16,943 nucleotides of DNA from CAIOSQ01 sp044359885. GTDB lineage: Bacteria > Pseudomonadota > Alphaproteobacteria > CACIAM-22H2. Under the pieces are notes generated by a model. That model searched no databases and was not told where the DNA came from. It saw only the letters and a list, made by a program, of their open reading frames with translations. Location of the stretch: NCBI GenBank assembly GCA_044359885.1, contig JBIKLI010000055.1:1-16943 (forward strand), given 5' to 3'. The translations under genes were made by a program, and so were the position numbers. Below, piece after piece: positions 7,472 through 13,650 of the stretch (its first letter is position 1; each line of letters begins with the position of its first letter).

Positions 7472-8554
7472 ATGAAGCGATGGTTTCTCAAGACGGCCGC
7501 TGCCGCGGCGGTCGGTGCGCTCGCGCTTGGCGGCACCGCGGCGATGGCGCAGCAGAAGATGAAGGTCGGTTTCGTCTATGTCGGACCGGTCGGCGATTTC
7601 GGCTGGTCGTATCAGCACGACGAGGGCCGCAAGGCCGTGGTCGCGCGCTACGGCGACCGCGTCGAGACGACCTTCGTCGAGAACGTCTCCGAGGGACCCG
7701 ATGCCGAACGCGTGATCGAGCAGCTGGCGCGGTCCGGCCACAAGCTGATCTTCACGACGTCCTTCGGCTTCATGGAGCCGACCGCGAAGGTCGCGCAGCG
7801 CTTTCCGAACGTCTGGTTCGAGCACGCGACCGGTTTCAAGCGCGCACCGAATCTCGCCACCTACGACGCGCGCTTCTACGAGGGCCGGTACATCATCGGC
7901 CAGATCGCGGCCCGCATGTCGAAGACGGGGACGATCGGCTATATCGGCTCCTTCCCGATCCCCGAGGTCGTCGCCGGGATCAACGCGTTCATGCTCGGCG
8001 CGCAATCCGTGCGGCCCGACATGAAGATCAAGGTCGTGTGGGTCAGCTCCTGGTACGATCCCGGCAAGGAAGCCGATGCGGCCAAGGCGCTGATCAGCCA
8101 GGGCGCCGACATCATCTCGCAGCACACCGACAGCGCCGCGGCGATGCAGGTCGCTCAGGAGCGGGGCGTGTTCGCCTTCGGCCAGGCCTCCGACATGATC
8201 AAGTTCGGACCGAAGGCCCAGCTGACCTCGATCATCGACGACTGGGCGCCCTACTATGTCGAGCGCGTCGGCCTGGCGCTCGACGGACGCTGGACCACCG
8301 GCGCGGTCTGGGACGGTCTCGACAAGGGCAAGGTCAAGATGGCCCCGTACACCAACATGCCCGACGACGTGAAGCGCGCGGCCGAGACGACCGAGGCGGC
8401 GATCCGCTCCAAGGCGCTGCATCCGTTCAAGTGCCCCATCGTCCGCCAGGACGGCGCGACGGTCGAGTGCAAGGGCAACGGCCATCTGTCCGACGAGCAG
8501 ATCGCGAGCATGAACTTCTACATCCGCGGGATCGACGAGAAGATCCCGAACTGA
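7472..8554 (+). CDS. BMP family periplasmic substrate-binding protein of the importer
   Basis: The protein (360 residues from this start) is a BMP/PnrA-type binding protein, a family whose studied members mostly bind nucleosides; some proteobacterial members have other or unknown ligands. A Sec signal peptide is clear: MKRWFLK, then an alanine-rich core, cleaved near AMAQQ (about residue 26). There is no lipobox Cys, so it is a soluble periplasmic protein. The mature part begins K-M-K-V-G-F-V-Y-V-G-P-V-G-D-F-G-W-S-Y, the usual first strand and ligand-site loop. SDMIKFGPKAQLTSIIDDW, typical of the family, comes later. The ribosome binding site GGAGG (7459-7463) lies eight bases from ATG 7472 but only two from the alternative GTG 7466, so ATG 7472 is preferred. 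It is the last transport gene, 39 bases after the second permease. Confidence 0.92.
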   Translation: MKRWFLKTAAAAAVGALALGGTAAMAQQKMKVGFVYVGPVGDFGWSYQHDEGRKAVVARYGDRVETTFVENVSEGPDAERVIEQLARSGHKLIFTTSFGFMEPTAKVAQRFPNVWFEHATGFKRAPNLATYDARFYEGRYIIGQIAARMSKTGTIGYIGSFPIPEVVAGINAFMLGAQSVRPDMKIKVVWVSSWYDPGKEADAAKALISQGADIISQHTDSAAAMQVAQERGVFAFGQASDMIKFGPKAQLTSIIDDWAPYYVERVGLALDGRWTTGAVWDGLDKGKVKMAPYTNMPDDVKRAAETTEAAIRSKALHPFKCPIVRQDGATVECKGNGHLSDEQIASMNFYIRGIDEKIPN

Positions 8555-8559
8555 CGGCA

Positions 8560-8997
8560 ATGGCCGGGCGGCGGTCATCGGCACCGGGCCGGGGCGCGAT
8601 CCCCGGTCCCGGTCTGCTGGCCGCCGCGCTGGTCTGGGGCTGGGCCGGCCTCGCGGCGGCCCAGACCGTGGTCGTCGACACCGCGGCGTGCCGGGTCCTG
8701 ACGGTCCACCAACCGGCCCCCGACGTCGCGTTCCGCCCGGGCGTCGACGCGATGGGACGGCCGGTCGCCCCGGCCGATCTGGGTGGCGGCCCGTCGCCCG
8801 TGGCGAGGTCGTTCGCCTTCGACCTCAACGCCGATCTGCGCCCGTATCTGCGTCCGGGATCGGCCTTGTTCCAGCCCCAGCTGAATGTCGGCCGGGTGGT
8901 CGTCGGCACCGACGGCACGGTGCTGTTCAACGGCCGGCGCCTGGACGACGGCGACCGCGCCGCGCTCGCGGCCGCCTGCCGGCGCGTCGCGCGCTGA
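8560..8997 (+). CDS. Small secreted protein of unknown function, one cysteine pair
   Basis: The ORF starts five bases after the binding protein stop and encodes 145 residues. An N-terminal Arg-rich stretch is followed by a hydrophobic core (about 17-33) and a likely signal peptidase site at LAAAQT (after about residue 34), so the product should be periplasmic. The mature part of about 110 residues has exactly two cysteines, Cys44 and Cys140, close to its two ends, so a single disulfide is possible. Recognisable segments are ACRVLTVHQPAPDVAFRPGVDAMG near the start of the mature form, FDLNADLRPYLRPG (87-100) and VVVGTDGTVLFNGRRL (113-128). I have an impression of similar hypothetical proteins in other Alphaproteobacteria, but I do not recognise a named domain. 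The ribosome binding site is weak, so translation is probably coupled to the binding protein. A role with the importer is only suggested by position. Confidence 0.72.
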   Translation: MAGRRSSAPGRGAIPGPGLLAAALVWGWAGLAAAQTVVVDTAACRVLTVHQPAPDVAFRPGVDAMGRPVAPADLGGGPSPVARSFAFDLNADLRPYLRPGSALFQPQLNVGRVVVGTDGTVLFNGRRLDDGDRAALAAACRRVAR

Positions 8998-9005
8998 CCC
9001 GTCGT

Positions 9006-9022
9006 CCGCCGGGGCCCGGCGG
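9006..9022 (+). terminator. GC-rich hairpin after the secreted-protein gene, possible terminator
   Basis: CCGCCGGG (9006-9013) and CCCGGCGG (9015-9022) form a perfect inverted repeat around one G, eight bases after the stop codon of the preceding gene. In RNA this folds as a 7-bp stem with a 3-base loop. No T-run follows. Its place between the importer block and a candidate proS promoter fits termination (inference). Confidence 0.5.
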
Positions 9023-9033
9023 TGCACGCGAAA

Positions 9034-9062
9034 TTGCCTCGGCGGCAGCGTTTGCCTAGATT
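9034..9062 (+). promoter_or_regulatory. Candidate sigma-70 type promoter for proS
   Basis: TTGCCT (9034-9039) and TAGATT (9057-9062) are separated by exactly 17 bases and each matches four of six consensus positions. Transcription would begin near 9069, giving a leader of about 36 bases before the GTG at 9105. The ribosome binding site AAGGAG (9092-9097) lies seven bases from the start codon. Predicted from sequence only. Confidence 0.55.
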
Positions 9063-9104
9063 GCCCGGCCTTCGTCGACCGGCATCCGAACAAGGAGCAG
9101 GCCC

Positions 9105-10427
9105 GTGCGCCTCAGCCAATTCTTCCTGCCCACGCTCAAGGAAACGCCGACCGAGGCGCAGATCGTCTCGCATCGGCTGATGCTGCGCGCCGGCATGGTG
9201 CGCCAGCAGGCGGCCGGCATCTATTCCTGGCTGCCGCTCGGCCATCGCGTCCTGACCAGGATCGCCCGGATCGTGCGCGAGGAGCAGGACCGCGCCGGCG
9301 CCCAGGAGATCCTGATGCCGACGATCCAGCCGGCCGAACTCTGGCGGGAGTCGGGCCGGTACGACGACTACGGCAAGGAGATGCTGCGGATCACGGACCG
9401 GCACGAGCGCGAGATGCTCTACGGGCCGACCAACGAGGAGATGGTGACCGAGATCGCGCGCGCCTCGTTCCGTTCCTATCGCGATCTGCCCAAGAACCTC
9501 TACCATATCCAATGGAAGTTCCGCGACGAAGTGCGGCCGCGTTTCGGGGTCATGCGCGGGCGCGAGTTCCTGATGAAGGACGCCTATTCCTTCGACGTCG
9601 ACGCGGCGGGCGCGCGCCATTCCTACAACAAGATGTTCGTCGCATATCTGCGCACCTTCGCGCGCATGGAGCTGAAGGCGATCCCGATGCGCGCCGACAC
9701 CGGCCCGATCGGCGGCGATCTCAGCCATGAATTCATCATCCTCGCCGAGACCGGCGAAAGCGCCGTGCATGTCGAGCGGGACTTCCTGGCGCAGAATCTC
9801 CTCGACCTGCCGGTCGACTACGACGACGTGGCCGGAATGCAGGCGGCCGTCGACCGGTTCACCGGCTTCTACGCCGCGACCGACGAGAAGCACGATCCCG
9901 CGGTCGCGGCGCGTCTGGGCGACCGGCTGGTCGGCGCGCGCGGCATCGAGGTCGGCCACATCTTCTATTTCGGCACCAAGTACTCCGCCGCCATGGGGCT
10001 GACGCTGCAGGGGCCGGCGGGCGAGAAGATCGTGCCGGAGATGGGATCCTACGGAATCGGCGTGTCGCGGCTGGTGGGGGCGCTGATCGAGGCCAGCCAC
10101 GACGCGAACGGCATCGTGTGGCCGGCGGCCGTCGCCCCCTTCGGCTGCGGGATCGTCAATCTGCGCGTCGGCGACGCGGCCTGCGACGCCATGGCGGGCG
10201 ATCTCTACGCCAGGCTGATGGCAGCCGGCCTGGATCCGCTCTACGACGACCGCAGCGAGAGCGCCGGCGCCAAGTTCGCGACCATGGACCTGATCGGCCT
10301 GCCCTGGCAGCTGGTGGTCGGACCGCGCGGCGCGAAATCCGGCACGATCGAGATCAAGAACCGCCGCAGCGGCGCCAAGGAGGAGATGACGGTGGACGCG
10401 GCTCTCGCCCGCCTCGCCGCGGGCTGA
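9105..10427 (+). CDS. proS: Prolyl-tRNA synthetase, short alphaproteobacterial form
   Basis: This 440-residue class II aminoacyl-tRNA synthetase charges tRNA-Pro with proline in the cytoplasm. It begins MRLSQFFLPTLKE, typical of bacterial ProRS. It shows G-P-T-N-E-E-M (about 106-112), the motif 2 region FRDEVRPRFGVMRGREF (about 140-156), DTGPIGGDLSHEF (about 199-211) and motif 3 GSYGIGVSRL (about 313-322). The C-terminal anticodon-binding domain contains LYDDRSESAGAKFATMDLIG. The roughly 180-residue editing (INS) domain of long bacterial ProRS is absent; only about 70 residues lie between GGDLSHEF and the next core segment. This is the normal short form in Alphaproteobacteria, so any editing must be done by a separate protein. 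The GTG start is supported by AAGGAG at 9092-9097. The stop overlaps the next start (TGATG), so the lol genes are coupled to it. Confidence 0.95.
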   Translation: MRLSQFFLPTLKETPTEAQIVSHRLMLRAGMVRQQAAGIYSWLPLGHRVLTRIARIVREEQDRAGAQEILMPTIQPAELWRESGRYDDYGKEMLRITDRHEREMLYGPTNEEMVTEIARASFRSYRDLPKNLYHIQWKFRDEVRPRFGVMRGREFLMKDAYSFDVDAAGARHSYNKMFVAYLRTFARMELKAIPMRADTGPIGGDLSHEFIILAETGESAVHVERDFLAQNLLDLPVDYDDVAGMQAAVDRFTGFYAATDEKHDPAVAARLGDRLVGARGIEVGHIFYFGTKYSAAMGLTLQGPAGEKIVPEMGSYGIGVSRLVGALIEASHDANGIVWPAAVAPFGCGIVNLRVGDAACDAMAGDLYARLMAAGLDPLYDDRSESAGAKFATMDLIGLPWQLVVGPRGAKSGTIEIKNRRSGAKEEMTVDAALARLAAG

Positions 10428-11677
10428 TGGCCGCTTTCGGCGCCTTCGAGCGGATGATGGCGTTCCGCTATCTGCGGGCGCGCCGCCAGGAAGGCTTCAT
10501 CTCGGTCATCGCGTGGTTCTCGCTGCTGGGCATCGCGCTCGGTGTCGCGACGCTGATCATCGTCATGGCGGTGATGAACGGGTTCCGCGCCGAGCTGCTC
10601 GGCCGGATCGTCGGTCTCAACGGGCACCTGACGATCTACGCCCAGCAGGGGGCCTTCACCGAGTTCGACGCCGTCGCCGGCCGCGTGCGACGGGTCGCGG
10701 ACGTGCTGTCGGCGGCGCCGCTGGCCGAGGGCCAGGTGCTGGCGACCGCCGAAGGCGTGTCGGCCGGCGCCATGGTTCGCGGCATGCGACCGGCCGATCT
10801 GCGCGCGCGCAGCCTGATCGCCGGCAATCTGCGCGCCGGAAGCTGGGAGGCGTTCGACGGCGACGACGCGGTCGCGATCGGCAGCCGGATGGCCCAGCGA
10901 TTCCGCGTCGGGATCGGGGACTCGATCACGCTGATCTCGCCGCAGGGCAACGCGACCGCCTTCGGCACGACCCCTCGCATGCGCGCCTACCGCGTCGTCG
11001 CGATCTTCGAGGTCGGGATGTTCGAGTACGACTCCAGCTTCGTCTACATGCCGCTGGGGGCCGCGCAGGTCTTCTTCCGGCTGGGGTCGGGCGTGACCGG
11101 GGTCGAGGTCATGGTGCGCGATCCGGACCGGCTGGCGCCGATGCGGCGCGCGATCGGCGAGGCGGCCGGGCCGGGGACGCGGCTCTTCGACTGGCAGCAG
11201 GCGAATGCCAGCTTCTTCGGCGCGCTGCAGGTCGAACGCAACGTGATGTTCCTGATCCTGACGCTGATCATCCTGGTCGCAGCCTTCAACATCATCTCGT
11301 CCCTCATCATGCTGGTGAAGGACAAGTCGCGCGACATCGCGATCCTGCGCACCATGGGTGCCGCCCGCGGATCGATCATGCGCATCTTCCTGATGGCCGG
11401 CGCGTCGGTCGGCGTCGTCGGGACCGTGGCCGGCTTCGCGCTGGGCGTGGCGTTCTGCGCCAACATCGAGACCATCCGCCAGTGGCTGCAGAGCCTCATG
11501 GGATGGCAGCTCTTCCCCGCGGAGATCTACTTCCTGTCGCGCATGCCCGCGAAGATGGATCCCGTGGAGGTGGTATACGTCGTCGCGATGGCCCTGGGGC
11601 TCAGCTTCCTCGCCACGCTCTACCCGTCCTGGCGCGCGGCGCGGCTGGATCCGGTCGAGGCGCTGCGCCATGAGTGA
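10427..11677 (+). CDS. Lipoprotein-releasing ABC transporter permease (LolC/LolE family)
   Basis: The 416-residue inner-membrane permease extracts mature lipoproteins from the outer leaflet of the inner membrane and passes them to LolA. The fold is the LolC/E (type VII ABC) form: one N-terminal membrane segment (about 24-47, ISVIAWFSLLGIALGVATLI), a large periplasmic domain (about 48-265), and three C-terminal FtsX-type segments (about 268-295, 320-345 and 380-400). Conserved pieces are VMAVMNGF after the first segment, KDKSRDIAILRTMGA, and the ending YPSWRAARLDPVEALR. Only one permease gene is present beside lolD, which points to a single LolC/E hybrid acting as a homodimer (inference; another copy elsewhere cannot be excluded). 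I start at ATG 10427, overlapping the proS stop, because the family N-terminus begins there; the frame stays open further upstream inside proS by chance. The stop overlaps lolD by eight bases. Confidence 0.93.
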   Translation: MAAFGAFERMMAFRYLRARRQEGFISVIAWFSLLGIALGVATLIIVMAVMNGFRAELLGRIVGLNGHLTIYAQQGAFTEFDAVAGRVRRVADVLSAAPLAEGQVLATAEGVSAGAMVRGMRPADLRARSLIAGNLRAGSWEAFDGDDAVAIGSRMAQRFRVGIGDSITLISPQGNATAFGTTPRMRAYRVVAIFEVGMFEYDSSFVYMPLGAAQVFFRLGSGVTGVEVMVRDPDRLAPMRRAIGEAAGPGTRLFDWQQANASFFGALQVERNVMFLILTLIILVAAFNIISSLIMLVKDKSRDIAILRTMGAARGSIMRIFLMAGASVGVVGTVAGFALGVAFCANIETIRQWLQSLMGWQLFPAEIYFLSRMPAKMDPVEVVYVVAMALGLSFLATLYPSWRAARLDPVEALRHE

Positions 11678-12350
11678 GGCGGCGCTGCAACTGGTCGCGA
11701 TCGAGCGCCGCTACGCGCAGGGCGGCGCCGGGCTCAGCGTGCTGCGCGGCGCCTCGCTGCGGCTGTCGCGCGGCGAGGCCGTGGCCCTGGTGGGGCCATC
11801 GGGCGCGGGCAAGTCGACGCTGCTGCATGTCGCCGGGCTGCTGGAGCCGCCCGATGCCGGGCAGGTGCTGATCGACGGCGAGGATTGCGGCCGCCTGGCC
11901 GATGCGGGACGGACGGCGATCAGGCGACGCAAGCTGGGCTTCGTCTACCAGTTCCATCACCTGCTGCCGGAGTTCTCGGCGCTCGAGAACGTCGTCGTGC
12001 CGCAGATGATCGCCGGACGGAGCCGCGCCGAAGCGTCGCGCATCGCCGCCGATCTTCTCGCGCGGGTCGGGCTTGCCGCGCGCGCCGGGCATCGTCCGGG
12101 GCGCCTGTCCGGCGGCGAGCAGCAGCGCGTCGCGATCGTGCGCGCGATCGCCAACGGTCCCAGTCTGCTGCTCGCCGACGAGCCGACCGGCAATCTCGAT
12201 CCGGGCACGGCCGGGGCCGTCTTCGCCGAACTGCTGCGGCTCGTGCGCGAGACCGGGCTTGCGGTGCTGATGGCGACCCACAACCCCGAACTTGCCGCAC
12301 GCATGGATCGCGTCGTCCGTCTCCAGGACGGCTGTCTGGTTCCCGGCTAG
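11670..12350 (+). CDS. lolD: Lipoprotein-releasing ABC transporter ATPase LolD
   Basis: This 226-residue single-domain ATPase powers lipoprotein release with the permease encoded just upstream. Motifs are complete: Walker A GPSGAGKST (42-50), Q-loop Gln94 in FVYQFHHLLPEFSALENV, signature LSGGEQQRVAI (146-156), Walker B LLLADEPTGNLD (166-177) and switch His204 in MATHN. The Q-loop segment FHHLLPEF followed by ALENV is typical of LolD rather than of other MacB-type ATPases. The start ATG lies inside the permease gene (overlap of eight bases), showing translational coupling. In many relatives dnaE follows lolD; here a dCTP deaminase gene follows after 39 bases, in which I see no terminator. Confidence 0.95.
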   Translation: MSEAALQLVAIERRYAQGGAGLSVLRGASLRLSRGEAVALVGPSGAGKSTLLHVAGLLEPPDAGQVLIDGEDCGRLADAGRTAIRRRKLGFVYQFHHLLPEFSALENVVVPQMIAGRSRAEASRIAADLLARVGLAARAGHRPGRLSGGEQQRVAIVRAIANGPSLLLADEPTGNLDPGTAGAVFAELLRLVRETGLAVLMATHNPELAARMDRVVRLQDGCLVPG

Positions 12351-12389
12351 CCGCACGCGCCGTTTCCCCATCCATTCCGCAGGTCCCAG

Positions 12390-13550
12390 ATGCCGGATCC
12401 CGCCACCTACCGGACCCTGTTCGCCGAGATGCCCGCGGCGGCGCAGGCGCCGTCGACGCGCGGCCCCGGCGTGTTCGCCGATCCGGCGCTGCGCGAACTG
12501 ATCGCGACCAACCAGGTCGTGGGCGAGGAGCCGATCGGCGAGGACCAGATCCAGCCGGCCAGCGTCGATCTGCGCCTCGGACGCTGGGCCTACCGGGTGC
12601 GCGCCAGCTTCCTGCCGGGCGACAGCACGGTGATGGACAAGCTGGCTTCGTTCACCATGCACCGCATCGATCTCGCCGAGGGCGCGGTGCTGGAGCGCGG
12701 CTGCGTCTACATCGTGCCGCTGATGGAGCGCCTCCACCTCCAGTCCGGGATCTCCGGCCTCACCAATCCGAAATCCTCCACCGGACGGCTGGACATCTTC
12801 ACCCGCGTGATCGCCGATCGCGCCACGTCGTTCGACAAGATCGAGAGCGGTTATCGCGGCCCGCTCTTCCTGGAGGTGGCGCCGCGCACGTTCAGCGTCC
12901 TGGTGCGCCCGGGCACGCGCCTGTCGCAGATCCGCTTCCAGCGCGGATCGGACATCGCCACCGGCGCCAAGCTGCGCGAACTGCACAAGCGCGTCAGGCT
13001 GATCGGCGGCGTCGCGGGCGATCCGATCTTCCGCGAGGGGCTGGTCGGGGTCACGGTCGATCTCGACGGCGATGCGGCGACCGGGCTCGTCGGCTACCGC
13101 GCCAAGAAGCACGCCGACGTGATCGACCTGGAGCGGCGCGCGCATTACGAGATCCAGGATTTCTGGGAGCCGATCCACACCCGGACGCGGCGGCTGATCC
13201 TCGATCCCGACGATTTCTACATCCTGGTCACGCGCGAAAGCGTGACGATCCCCCCCGACCATGCCGCCGAGATGGTGGCCTACGACACCATGGTCGGCGA
13301 GTTCCGCGTCCATTACGCCGGTTTCTTCGATCCCGGCTTCGGGCATGGCGGCGACGGCGAGGGCAGCCGCGCGGTCCTCGAGGTGCGCTCGCACGAGGTC
13401 CCCTTCCTGCTTGAGCACGGGCAGACCGTCGGCTGGCTGCGCTACGAGCGGCTGACCGCGCCGGCGTCCAAGCTCTATGGCAGCGGCGCCGGGTCGAACT
13501 ACCAGCGCCAGGGGCTGCAACTCGCCAAGCAGTTCAAGCGCCTGTCCTGA
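12390..13550 (+). CDS. dcd: 2'-deoxycytidine 5'-triphosphate deaminase, long tandem-domain form
   Basis: The 386-residue product belongs to the dCTP deaminase/dUTPase family, which converts dCTP to dUTP for thymidylate synthesis. It is about twice the length of the classical 190-residue enzyme and holds two copies of the dUTPase-like fold. The first copy (about 45-195) has QPASVDLRLG (55-64), PKSSTGRLD (127-135) and Glu162 in LFLEVAP. The second (about 200-386) has GFFDPGFGHG (311-320), VLEVRSHEVPFLLEHGQ (329-345) and GWLRYERL. In the classical enzyme the catalytic Glu sits in the V-L-E/F-L-E segment; which copy is active here cannot be told by eye. The long form is common in Alphaproteobacteria. 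The start ATG has only a weak site (CAGG at 12380-12383). The gene lies 39 bases after lolD, so read-through is possible. Confidence 0.88.
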   Translation: MPDPATYRTLFAEMPAAAQAPSTRGPGVFADPALRELIATNQVVGEEPIGEDQIQPASVDLRLGRWAYRVRASFLPGDSTVMDKLASFTMHRIDLAEGAVLERGCVYIVPLMERLHLQSGISGLTNPKSSTGRLDIFTRVIADRATSFDKIESGYRGPLFLEVAPRTFSVLVRPGTRLSQIRFQRGSDIATGAKLRELHKRVRLIGGVAGDPIFREGLVGVTVDLDGDAATGLVGYRAKKHADVIDLERRAHYEIQDFWEPIHTRTRRLILDPDDFYILVTRESVTIPPDHAAEMVAYDTMVGEFRVHYAGFFDPGFGHGGDGEGSRAVLEVRSHEVPFLLEHGQTVGWLRYERLTAPASKLYGSGAGSNYQRQGLQLAKQFKRLS

Positions 13551-13571
13551 CCGGGCCGGGCGAAGCCGCGA

Positions 13572-13587
13572 TGGCACGCCCCTTGCT
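13572..13587 (+). promoter_or_regulatory. Sigma-54 (RpoN) promoter, full consensus match
   Basis: The sequence TGGCACG (13572-13578), four bases CCCC, then TTGCT (13583-13587) matches the -24/-12 consensus TGGCACG-N4-TTGCW at every fixed position. The GG (13573-13574) and GC (13585-13586) dinucleotides have the required 10-base separation. It lies in the 100-base gap between dcd and the transglutaminase gene, on the same strand. Transcription should begin near 13598, giving a leader of about 53 bases. I saw no clear NtrC-type enhancer site in the last 130 bases of dcd; the activator is therefore unknown. Confidence 0.85.
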
Positions 13588-13605
13588 GGCGGGAACTGGT
13601 ATCCT

Positions 13606-13620
13606 TTCCGCGCCGCGGAA
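13606..13620 (+). repeat. Perfect 7-bp inverted repeat in the predicted leader of the transglutaminase gene
   Basis: TTCCGCG (13606-13612) and CGCGGAA (13614-13620) are reverse complements around one C. It starts about eight bases after the predicted sigma-54 start site and ends 30 bases before the ATG. It could be a small leader hairpin or a repressor site; nothing in the sequence decides between them. Confidence 0.5.
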
Positions 13621-13650
13621 GCCTGCGCCGCTGATCATGAAGGTGTCGCC

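Noticed and set aside
6350..8584. 744-codon open frame on the minus strand across the second permease and binding protein genes
   Set aside because: It spans two well-supported genes and the gap between them, with low-complexity Arg/Asp/Gln-rich translation.
13583..13605. TTGCTG and TATCCT as a sigma-70 promoter for the transglutaminase gene
   Set aside because: The spacing is only 11 bases, far too short; the TTGCT is better explained as the -12 element of the sigma-54 promoter.
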